A stretch of 64,000 nucleotides of DNA from Cymodocea nodosa (lineage: Eukaryota; Streptophyta; Magnoliopsida; Alismatales; Cymodoceaceae), in contig CM072347.1 in NCBI GenBank assembly GCA_036874045.1, positions 2,296,501-2,360,500 on the forward strand, given 5' to 3'. How positions within the stretch are numbered: the stretch's first letter is position 1; each line of letters opens with the position of its first letter. The position numbers were made by a program, and so were the translations under genes. Positions 37,801-49,800 of the stretch are shown one piece after another. The notes below the pieces were generated by a model. The model worked only from the letters and a program-made list of their open reading frames with translations, ran no database searches and had not been told where the DNA came from.

Positions 37801-40800
37801 ATCAACTAACACAAGATAATACTAATAACCCCTTAAGGAAGTTACCCTACTTGGACCCCAAACATCACGATGAATCAGATCAAATATAGCAAGACTCTTT
37901 GTAAGAGACACACGGGAGTAAGAAGAATGACTATGCTTGCCAACTTGACAGGACTCACACTAGAACTCAAAAATATCAATCCATGGTAATGCCTGCTGTA
38001 GTTTGTGAATTGAGGGGTGACCAAGACGATGATGCCAGAGAAGAGGTGACACAGCAGTGGAGGATAGTACAACAGCCAGACCACATGAAGGTATATCTCG
38101 AGCAAGTACATACTCCCTAGTGCTCCTTTTATGGTCCAAACCAATTCTCGTCCTTGTCTGCATATCCTAAAAGGTATATTGGAAGGGAAAGAATGTCACA
38201 AAGCAAGATAACTGGGCAGTAATGACACTAATTAAAATCAAGTTAACGAAAAGTTCAAGGACAAGAAGGGTATTCTCAAGTCGAATATCTAGGGTGGCCT
38301 CAACAGTATCAGGCATGAGCGGCCATCAGCCACAGTGGCATTATGGAGACTTGGAATTTTCTAGAAGCGAGAGAAAAGGGTAGGGCAACTTGTCATGTGC
38401 TAAGATACACTAGGGTCAATAATCTAGGATTGTGCCTCACTTGTATGCACAACCATATCAGAAGTGGAAACCAAGGAAACCACGACAGTGTGACTGGGGT
38501 CTTGTGCCCTCTTCAACCTCTTATACTCCTACTGAGTAATTATCATAGAAGCCTCTCCAGAGATTCCACCATCAGTTGAGTTGCCATTAGATTTTGTCAC
38601 CACTCTCGCTTAGGCCAGCTTGTCAAATTTCTCTCAACACTTCTAAGAACGGTGGTTAACTTTACCACAATGAATGTAGAGAGTCATACATCGCCTGGAT
38701 CCCCCTTGGTTAGAAACAAAGTTGGGACGGCTCTCTTACCGGCCAGATACCTCCTTTACTGTCAAAGTTAAGCTGTCCTGAGTCTCTGTAACAGTCATAT
38801 TGCCTACCTTGGAGATACGAAGGGCTTGAACAAAGGCAGATCTCAGGTCAGGTGTAGTATCTCCACCCAGTAGGTGTCTCTTGACTCTCTTGACTTGAGA
38901 GACTAGCTCCTGAGGGAGACCAGACAAAAACACAGCCAGCTGTAGATCATTCCTGTACCTTTAGAGTGTGGCCAAGTCAGTAATCGGAAGTTGAAGAGCA
39001 TTCAACTCCTCAAAGAGGGACCTCATCGTCCTATAATACTCTTGCATAGATTGACTACCCATCTTGAGTGTGAAAATCTGCTCATAAACATCATACACCT
39101 TTAGGGTGTTCCTCTCTTCCGCATACATCTGTCTAAGAGTATCCCATATTAGTTTGGCTGGGCGAAGCATCATGACACCCTTAGCTACGGTCGACTCAAT
39201 GCTATTCTCTAGCCAAGTGATTACAGTAGTATTATCAGTAAATCAGTCGTCATATCCTACCTCCTTGATATCCATCGACAGTTGGGTTAGGTGCTTGCTC
39301 TTCCTTTGAGCAGCTATAAAAGTGAGGAAGGTTAATGATCATGTGTGATAATTAAGTTCATTAAGCTTTACAGATGGCCCCGACAGGAGACGAATCATAG
39401 AGTCCCTAAATGCCATCAAGCCAAAAACTGGACCTTGTAGATGGTTTTAGCAGCTACCTTTTGTAGCCTCGGTGGTTTCAGCAGCTACCTTTTGCACTAG
39501 GTCAGCAACTCCAGCTGACCCAACAACTTTTGTTAGTCACCATCCAAGGTGACAGCCACACCTCCCCCCATGAGAGCCCTTCAGCCTGGTCAGCAGCACC
39601 AACGTCCATAGCATCCAAGGTGTTGCCCTAGAGGATGTTTGCAAACAACAGATAGGTTGGCGGTGGCGATAGTGGTAGCATGGCTAGCGACGGTAGCGGT
39701 GGTGGTGGTGGTGGTGGCGGCTGGGGGCCTAGGAAAATGTAACCTTGCTCTTATACCATGTTATAGGTGGAGAAGAGAAAAGAGTTTTGTATATCTTCTT
39801 GAAAGAAAGGTTACATGTATATATATAAGGGGTAGGATCTATATAAGGATCCATTTACCCAAATAACAACAAACACAACTCTAACAGTGGCTAATAAGTT
39901 ATAGTTGCCAGAGGGATAAAAAATACATCCCCTATTTCATGTTTCCCCGCTAAGAAGGAAAACCAGACAGGTAACTACTATTATTCCACCTGATGTTCTG
40001 GTGGAGAAGCTGATTTTTACTAAAATTTTTGATCACTGGATGGCAAGAGGGGCAACACAGCTGTCACAGAGGTTCTATTGAAGTGGTCTGATGCTGATGA
40101 ATGTTCAGCAACGTGGGAAAGTTATTGGTCCTTAAAGGAGAAAAGTTATTGGTTCAGCAATGTAGGGGCATTGTTGTAATTGACTTGACCAATTTGTAGG
40201 TGCATTGGGTTGTGATCCATGCTGCCCAATTGTGTTTGCATCATTTTTTCCTTTTTCTGTGTCATATTTATAAATAAGAGGGTGGTATGCAAGAGGAGTG
40301 TCAAAGTCTGTGCGAGCTGAAGCTCATTTGGAGGTTGGATGCTCTTTAAACTGCAGTCTACTCTGTTTTTGACCTTGTTACTATTTCAATTCAATATGGA
40401 TATCAATAAATTCCGCTGATATTATCTCTGATCTATGAATCATAGGTAGATTGGCCACAAACAACCACCTGAAGACACACCATCAAGATTTAGTGAGACT
40501 ACATCATGTGTCCATGCACATGGACATGTTGGAAGCCTAGAACATTGCTAGGAGGAACTAAAGAAAGGTGGTGGGAGCTGGACGTGCCTTTATCATGAAT
40601 GAGAAGTTATATCGTTTGTTATGCCTAACTTTGTTTTGTTTCTCTATCACCGAGTAACCATGCTATCTCTAGAGCCTCTCAACATTGTGTAGGAATTCTT
40701 CCTCAGACAACTGGCTCAGATTGAATCCTCAACCTGTCCATTTGGTGATTTTGCAACCTTCTGATGCAATTCACTTTCTGATGCAATTCAAACATGGATC

Positions 40801-43800
40801 CTGTTGGTTTTTCATATGCATTTTTTTCCCTGTAGACGAAAGGGTTGCATACAGTAATCTTTGACAATATTCCTTCCTCCAGGCTCTGTGCAGCTTTTTA
40901 ATTTTCTGATTGGATCTGTTGTGATATCCATGCCAAATCTTATGTGAGATTTATCATTGTAAAACTATCAAGCTCCATTGTAAAATTATCAATTCCCATT
41001 GTGATGTCAAACTATCAAGCTTGGTTGGAAGAACAATTTTAAGCATTTATGTACATAAAAGACTTGCTGAAAGCTATCAAGCTCCATTATAATCTGGAAT
41101 TCATGGGTAGCAGCTCTTCGATTTATGGTGGTGTAGCAAAGCTGTGTATGGTTGGATCCTTCTTAAACCCCTCTTTGGTGTGAACTCATGGCCTGTTTTC
41201 CTTTCTATGCAAATGATAGACTTGCTATTGTGCATCTGTAGTGTGTACTAACAATTTCTTGTAAATTTAGATGAACCTATGGTATTCGGACTTTATAGTT
41301 AAGGTAAATGGAAAGACATATTGACTTTGGTTAATCTAATGTAAATTCTATTCATTGAAGCCCAGCAAGGATTTTTTTTTTAAAATTCATATAAAACAAA
41401 ATAATACAACTGTCATCAACATGATCAAAACTATGGAGAAAAAAATGGAAAAATAAAAGTTCCAAGATGGAACTGAAACAAATGAGAAAAAATAAAAACC
41501 AGGAAAGAGTAATGGGAGGCCGTAGACACTCCCAAAAAAGTCAGTCTTTTATTTCTCCATTGGGTACAAAACTAGAGAATTACAACTTTCATTCCGAGTC
41601 TAACACAAACTTAAAATAAAAAATTCCACCAATATCTTAAGCTGGTCTCAAAATTCCATGTCAAAGTGGTTGATTCTTGCTTATCATCTAAATATGATTC
41701 ATATATATGTTTATATTCACCCTTTTATCCCTTTGTTGGAATTGTTAATTTTTATTTTTTTTCTATTGCCAGGTTAGAGAGGAGGATGATGTGATTTTGA
41801 CAAGGAAGCTACAGAACCATTTGAAGAGACGTAGGCACAAAAGGAGAAATTGTCAGGTTATAATACTTGAACTTAAAATTTTCTGTTCATCATATGATTT
41901 TTCAAGGGAAACGGTGAGAAACTTGTCAATAAAAAAGAATAATATAAAGTTTAAAAATACAGATTTCAACCTGTAATTCAATGAAAAAGAACAAGAAAAG
42001 TTACATAGACAAATTAACTCAAAATATCTTAACTAGTCTATTGTAGAATTTTTGACAAAGTTGTATTAGTGCAATCTATGTTTGGAATAATTCAGTTCCT
42101 TATTAAGTTCAATTTTTTTGCCTTGCAATTCATTGATGGTGGCATTCTGACTGAAGTTACCTTTGAGTGATGGGATTTTTTCATTTGACAACTGATGCTT
42201 TTTTTTTTTTTGCATTGGAGGATCTCAATCACCTGTTTTTGCTACATCCTTTTATCTGTGTTTTGTGACACTCCTCTTGATTGCATCTTTAAATGATGAG
42301 TTTCTTTTGAATTGAAGTAGGCTGAATCTTATTAATAGATAAGTTTCCTCCAAAGATAAAGGAAAGTTGAGATGAACCTCTTGCCATAAAATAAACAAAA
42401 TTAAAGGAAAATAAAAGTAAATCACAAATAATAAGTTACAAGGTTGTCTCCTATGTCTTAAATAGTTCTCAAGCTTGCATCATTAAGTCCTCAACCTTTT
42501 TGAAGCTGAAGTTGTTTCTTGTCAACCATATTCACCAACATATTGCTTGCATTGTAAGGAGTACTTGTATAGCATCTGACATCTTCCCCTTTATTAATCT
42601 AAGGCATGGTATTTTGTATCAATCTGTATTGGTGATATTACACTGACATGAATCGGTATTTGGATATACTGATATGATAACATGTGAGTTATTGGTATTG
42701 GATCCGTGTTGATGGAAATTTCGATATGGGTTAATTGGAACAGTATGATCCATTCAATTTGTAGCTGTCTTGCATGTGTATCGACTAAAATGATTGATAT
42801 TTTGCGCAAAACACCAACAAAATGCGGCTGAGGTCTGTCCTTGAGCTTATCTATTGTGGGGAGTTGCTATTTCCCATTAATTCAAAGTTTCAGCAAGCCT
42901 TTTTAACACTGGATCTTGGAATTTACAAAAGGGTGTGATTTTACAGGTTTTCCTCTTCCTCAAAGTTGGATCATGCCTATTTACCTTAGATCTAAGATGA
43001 TTTTGCTTAGTTTTAGACTTTTTGTAATTTTTTTTACAAATTATTTTCCTTCTATTTGTAATTTTGTTTTTTCAGATATTTGTAGCTAAGATTTATTGGA
43101 TTTAACCCATGATTTGTTAAATTTAAGGTTTCTTAGGTTAGATAGATATTTTTTGTTACAATATTCTTTTTGAATTTTTGTATGTATTTTCAGAAATATT
43201 GAAGTTTTAGGTGAAATTCATTACATATTGTCAATGTTAGGTTAGTGTTGACCCATCATGTTTCTCATGCATGATTCATTTTATTGAATGATAAGGTTAA
43301 TACAAAACAAGGTGAAGCCGACGTTAATCAATAATTAACATGTGTGAAATTCATTAGAAGCCTAAATACTTGCTAACTCTTAAATTGATTATCAGAATAA
43401 TCAAAATTGTCTGACAAATGTTCATCAGAATTTCTGATGGAAATTGAAATAACTATCGACCCAAGGATGCTTTTTGATGCTGTTTATTGGAATTTTTGAC
43501 AAACAGTATCGGAAAGTTAACTTAGTTGTCAAAATGTTAATTTACTGATCACCCTTTGTTCTTATATCAAGTAATCAGGTCTTTTGATATTGTTTATCAA
43601 AATTTTTGATGAACAGTATTAGAAAGTTGACCAAGTCATTGGAAGGTTAATCTACTGATCACTCTTCCACCTTGTTATCTAGTAGTCTTGTCTTTTTGAT
43701 ATTGTTTATCAGAATTTCTGACGAGTAGTATTAGAAAGCTAACCAAGTCATTGGAAGGTTAGTTACCAATCACCCTTTTACATTTTTATCGGGTAATTGA

Positions 43801-46800
43801 GTCTCTTTGATATTATTTATCAGAATTTTTGATAAACAGTATCGAAAAGTTGAACAAGTTGTTAGAAGGTTAATTTACCGATCACTCTTTTCCCTTGTTA
43901 TTGGTTAATCAGGTTTTTTTTGATACTGTTCATTGAGACTTCCGATAAGAATTGGAGTAAATCTCAACTTTACAAATGCTTCTGGAGTAACATCACTTCT
44001 CAACACTATTTATTGGAATTTTCGATGAACAGTATCAGAAAGTTGATTGAGTTGTTGGAAGGTTAATTTATTGGTTTTTTTATTTTGAGGCTTTTTGTCG
44101 GAATTTTGATGTTGTCATCAAAAATTCTGATTGCTGGTAAAATATGTTCTGACTAGACATCACTAAATATCCGATTTAACTATTAGTTATTCATTAGAAA
44201 TTTCAACAGTCTAAAATTCAAAAGGAAGTATTGTGCCTATGCATATGAATGATGACAACTTTCGACCAGCAATAACTTTCTTGGAATTTTTTAGAAAAAT
44301 ATTTCGCCAAATCAGCATAACAACTTGCCATGCTTAATAATCGTTGCTTTTGGGGCACGTGGTGTCATATCAGCATTTTTTTTTAATGACTTCTAACGAT
44401 TGAAGTCTTTGGCGATGAAGGTTATAAAATACCTCCTTTGTTGACATTGAGGAGGCATTTGATCCATCGACATCAGCTTTGTTGACTCTTGCTACCTTTT
44501 CTCAACGTCTAATTAGACATTCCTTGTGCTTAGCATTTTGGGCACTCCTACTTCTGATAGCTTGGAGTCTTTTACGACTTTGTGACTTTCCAGTGATCTT
44601 TTGCCCATGCATTGCCACTTCTGAGGGATTTGTGTCCCTGTTAACACCTTATTTATGACTTGCAAGTAGGCATGTCTTGTAGAAGTTAATTTTCCTTTCG
44701 TGTCCTTACATATTAATGTGAGATAAGCCATATTTGAGTCGTCACAAAGTGTAATTCAGAATTTTTAGGGTTTGTTTATGTTGCATCAAAAAGTGTAGAA
44801 ATTGAAGAAATAGAAAGTTAAAAAGACAAATCAGAATATCAAGAAATATAAGAAATAGAAAGTTAGGAAAGTAAAATTTGAAGTTGTTTGTGTCACTGTT
44901 GAAAAGTCAGGAAAATTGTGTAGTTTAAGGTTTTGATGAATAACTTAAACTTTAATATTAATATTATTAACCTCATAATAAATCATGAACTATTAATAAT
45001 TAAATTGATTATAATATGATAATAATCATATAAATAATAACGTAATTATTAACATATAATAAATAATAAATATGATATAGATATCAACATAATAATGATA
45101 AATTGAAATATAATAATAATGTATATAAATATAAATATAATACGTTACTTTATAATTATAATTATAAATATTGATATGTACTATATTACTATTTATATTA
45201 CTTGATACAAATTATAAATATTTATATTATATAATATTTAAATACTATAATGATATTTATTATATATTAAAATATACGAAAGAATTTTAGGTGCTTCTCG
45301 ACTTTCAGATCTCTAATGGTCTGAAAGTTAGAAATAATTTTCTTTTATACCTTGAAAAATTGAGAATTTATTCTCATCTTTCTTAGATAACACAAATATC
45401 ATGAAAGTTAGGAAAAGTTTCCAAAGTTTCAGATACCTAACTTTTTTGGTGGCACAAATCCTCTTCTAGTCTTTGAGATATGAATGTCATTTTCATTAGA
45501 GGTTTGAAAGTTAAAAATAAATTTTCTTTTATGCCTTGGAAAGTTGAGAATTTATTTTTAACTTTCTTAGATAGCACAAATGTTAGGAAAGCCAGGAAAA
45601 CTTTCCAAAGTTTCAAATTTTTAGCTTTTCTGGTAACATAAACCCTTCCTTAGTCTCTGAGATATGAATTTTATTTTCATATGATTTTTTGAATTATTTT
45701 TCGAACACATGTTCACTATCACAAAGCACAATCTGCAGTTTCAACTCTTGATGTAATAGATTTTATCGTTCTTGTGATAGTTTTGTAATGATTTTACGAC
45801 ACATGCCTTGATTTGTATCTGTAAAGCATTCTCAACTTTCTTTTCTCTAAATCTTTTTGATCTTTCCTTTTAGTCATTAATTCTTTCAAGATCTTGGAGG
45901 GTAAGAACTTATTTCATAATCCCCCATTCCAATTGATTGGGTCATACCTTTTTTGGATAGCCTCCCAAGCTATCTTATCTGTAAGGTCTTTGGTGGGGGT
46001 CCAGATACATCTAAAATCATCATCAGCATTTGAGATGAGATTAAGATTATCTTGGATTTCCTATCTCACATTGTCTAGGATTGAGATTCTCTTGAGTATT
46101 TGACTATTTGCCACTACCTTTGCCACCATTAAATCTTTCAAACATGCCACATTGTCCAAAGTATCCGAAATGATATTGGAAGGATCCTTGACCCTGGCAA
46201 AAGCAATTTACTCTCCCATCCTACTAGCTTGTTATAGACCTTTTGCACCAAATATTCTAAGTGCATGATTTTCACTCTTCCTTTGAAGATTGGACAACTT
46301 GAATACTTAAATGGTAAGTTTCCTTACTAAAATCCAGTAATGTTTTTAATTACTTACTCTCTCTGGCTTGACATGTTCTTTGGAGCCAAAAAGAAGCTTT
46401 TGCTCTTATTAACCTTTTGCCTTGTAAAGCACTAGTTGTCATGCGAGAGGCTTATGACCTCTTTCACCCCCTTCTTTTGACCATTTAGGAAGAGGATCAC
46501 ATCATCTACATATATAGGAGATGAGACACTAGGGTTAACCTCCCACCGAAGTTGTAGGGAATTATCCATTAACTAAGCACCAACTTATGCAATCCCCTAC
46601 TAAGGACTTCCTCTGTGATGATAAATAAGTAAGGTGAAAGAGGTTCACCCTATTGTAAGCCCTTAGACGCCTTGAAAAAAGTAGTGGATCCTCTGTTGAT
46701 CACTACCACTACCAGAAGCCCTTAGATGTAGTATATATTGGACACAATTATGAAAGAAAGATAAAGTGTAAAGGCACCAACTCATTAGAACATCTTGAAC

Positions 46801-49800
46801 AAGTATCTAAAGGTTGAAAAGGAACTGAATGGATTCATCTCTGTCGTAAAAAATCAGTGGTTACAATATGGAGTCATGCTCATGTGTGATGGGTGGATAA
46901 GTATTGCTTGGAGTATATTAAACCTATTTGTGAAGCATATGCACTAGTTATATTAACTATCTTACTTTCTGTCACAAGCTTAATTGTTATAGCCTTATTA
47001 CCTCAACAACTTTTATCTCTTAAATTTTATCAACTATTATTTCAACTCCATTTTCACGCTTATCTTTTCCTATGTACCACAATTTGAAATCACTATCTTC
47101 AATTAACCTAGATTTTTCTTCCACCTATTAAGTTTCTTACAAGCATAATATGTTAATTTTCTTTTTTGTCATTGTATGTACTAATTCTGTACTTTTATTA
47201 GTCAAGGTTCCTTAGCCCCTGCTTGTGTATTTGGAAAACAGTGGAAAGGAAAATTCAGAATTTTTTTGGTGTTTGTGCATTGGAAAATGGAGAAATTTTT
47301 TTCCTTATTTTTGGCATATTTTCCAGTGCTTGGACCTTCAATTTTTTTTTTTGCCTTTATTCCTGAGCCCCTTTGCATGCCCCCTTGCCCTTCTCGCCCT
47401 ACGTCCTTTGTGCACTCCTTGAGCTTTGTAGCTTGCATGTTACCTTATCACTGGCCGGTCATCCTCCTCCATAGTCACCTGCTTGCCTTAATCACTCCAA
47501 CTTTGGCCCGTCCACATTCCCCCTTGAGCTCCACCATGCGCATGTCGCCCACTTGCTGACTAGTTGCCCACCTTTATAGTCATTTTGTAGTTGTTCCGCC
47601 CTTGCCTTTCATGGCCCTCACCCTCATCTGACCCTCTTGTTGACTTATTCTTCATTATCATGTTCTTCCTGTGGTTTGTCATGTCTTGTCTTGGCTCTTC
47701 TTTTCCATGTTCCTCTATACTGGCCAATTTCTGAATTCATGTAATGCTGATATTCATGCACCTTTTTTATAATCTCAATATTTTTGTGTGTAATTATTGG
47801 ATAAGAGTGAAAAACTTCATTTGGTACTATCTATTAGGGCTCCAAATTGTGCAAATTTCTCTTCAAGTGTTCTATCTACTGGAAAATCATCTGACCATGT
47901 TCTTTACAGCTCCAAATATCTTCAACTGTTATTGTGAAAGTCCATATATTCTATTTCTCCAAATATCTGACCATATTCTTTTTGTAGATACTATTTGTGA
48001 TGAAAAGTGATAAAGACAAAATGAATTTTGTTCAAGAGATAAATCATGACAGTGTGTTATTAGACATGGTTCAAGGGTAAGAAGATAAAATGTAATAGAA
48101 GTTACTTTCAAAAAACATATCCTACAAATAGAGAAATATAAAGCTCTATCAGTCACAAGAGAAGAAATATTTATCTGCTATAATGAGGTTAGAGCGGAGA
48201 ATAACTCAAGTTTGGAAGGACATGCAATAGAATCATAGAATGAAAGTAGATTCTTCTACATGTAGTTCTCAATCATAAAGATGTGGCATCAAGGATTTTC
48301 TTCTGACCATGTAATTAAACCCGTGTCTGATAGGAGCTGGATAAATAGCAAGAAATGAAACAATCAATCTTCCATCATTCTCACATAAACAAGTAAAAAA
48401 AGAGTACATAGACAAGCTAGGCTAGACAGGTAAAATTTCACTTGTGATACAAATTCTTGGTTGAGATTTGATACATCAGGATCCAAATGCTGTAAAATTT
48501 TCATATTCTTTAGCTTCCTAGGTCTTCAACAACAATTACAAAATTCACATCATAAAACCTCCAAAATTGAGAATCATAGCAATTTCCCAAAAAGTAACTT
48601 AAAAATTTAAAAACAATCTTAGGGATCACAGGGATTAAATAAGCAAAATCTTACATGTTGTGCAATAATGTAGCAGAATTGTTTCTTCTGCTCCAAAAAT
48701 TCTGCATGATTTTGTCTTGCTTGTAGATTTACATGATGACATTAATGTTCATTGTTTATTGGCAAAGGGAGAAACTTCAAATTTAATAAATCTAAATAGG
48801 GAATAGGATGCTATATTTTTTTATGTTGCAGCTATGTGCATATGTGGTACTACATATAGACATAGTGATTCATCTCTTTTGATATTACTCTCTGTTCTTT
48901 CTCCCTAACCAGTGAATGCTTGGAACTTCACATCCTTGAACAGCTATACTGACATAATTAAGAGGCGTCTTGTGTTTGTTTGGATTAAATTTTCACCATA
49001 AAGTGTCAAGATCACAAGCATAGTTGGTTGATGGATGTGACCCATATATACATTATTAAAGATGACCCATGCCATATAAATAGCACATTTTCTGATATGT
49101 GATTCCTTAAGATATGGCAACTTCCGAAAAGAAAAAGCAACCAAGACAATTTATATTACATGGAGTGCTAAAGCTGATGAAGTAATCTTAGACATTTTAT
49201 GCGAAGTTCTTAAAGAGTGAAGTGGAAAAACACATGATAGAATGATAAAATTGGAAACATGGAATGAAGTGATAAAAAAATATAATGAAAAAATAGAAGC
49301 TAATTTTTAAAGGAGAAATGTGGACAGTCACATGAAAATTTGGTGATTGATGTATGAGAACTATAACAAAATTACATATCAAAGTAGATAAGGTTGAAAT
49401 TTTGTTTATTGTGAGTTAAATGAAATTAGTGAAGGTGATCTAGAAGTTCCTAAACGCAGTAGGTGAAGAGGAAATGAGGATTCCTATTAGACAAAGTCAA
49501 TAACAAAAGTAAGAAATTGTGGATAAAATGTGTGAGGATATTATAAAATTACATGGGATAATCAAAATTTATGATTTTTATGTTTTTTGTAAAAGTTATA
49601 TTTGAATTTTATCCAATTTCTGTGCTACTTTTGAATTTTATAATGAAAATATAAATGTTATAATTTGTAGTTTTATTATGTTAATATGCAAGTTAAATTT
49701 CTGTTATTTTTTACTACATGTATAAACACTTAAATTTTAGTTTTCATTATTTTTCGTTAGGTGCACAAATACCAAGAAAATAATGAAATTGAAATTAGTC

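Larger units (their letters stand above)
35041..39886 (-). mobile_element. Structurally complete Ty1/copia element, decayed coding
   Basis: 4846 bp bounded by two 128-bp LTRs (TG...CA on both strands) that differ at 4 positions (96.9% identical), flanked by the 5-bp duplication GTGGC (35036-35040 and 39887-39891). The element is on the minus strand, so the 5' LTR is at 39759-39886. Next to it lies a primer-binding site TGGTATAAGAGCAAGG (minus strand, ends at 39758) that matches the initiator-Met tRNA type. The polypurine tract ATGAGAGGGAG (35169-35179) precedes the 3' LTR. The order gag, zinc knuckle, integrase, reverse transcriptase, RNase H fits Ty1/copia. All domains carry stops and frameshifts, so it is unlikely to be autonomous. 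Short LTRs of this size are seen in some copia lineages; I do not assign one. Confidence 0.95.
32375..41772 (+). other. ATRX intron 7 (9.4 kb), nested retrotransposons
   Basis: The largest intron. Contents in order: a minus-strand RTE LINE with an internal deletion (32825-33390), a plus-strand copia pol relic (33470-34700), the 3' end of a gypsy pol (34715-35040 and 39892-40150) split by a complete copia element (35041-39886), a probable gypsy LTR (about 40150-40440), then unrecognised sequence. Near 40960-41095 the phrase CTATCAAGCTCCATT recurs. Confidence 0.85.

Noticed and set aside
47266..47559. 97-residue frame in the pyrimidine-rich stretch of ATRX intron 8
   Set aside because: No domain, and composition follows the C-rich DNA.
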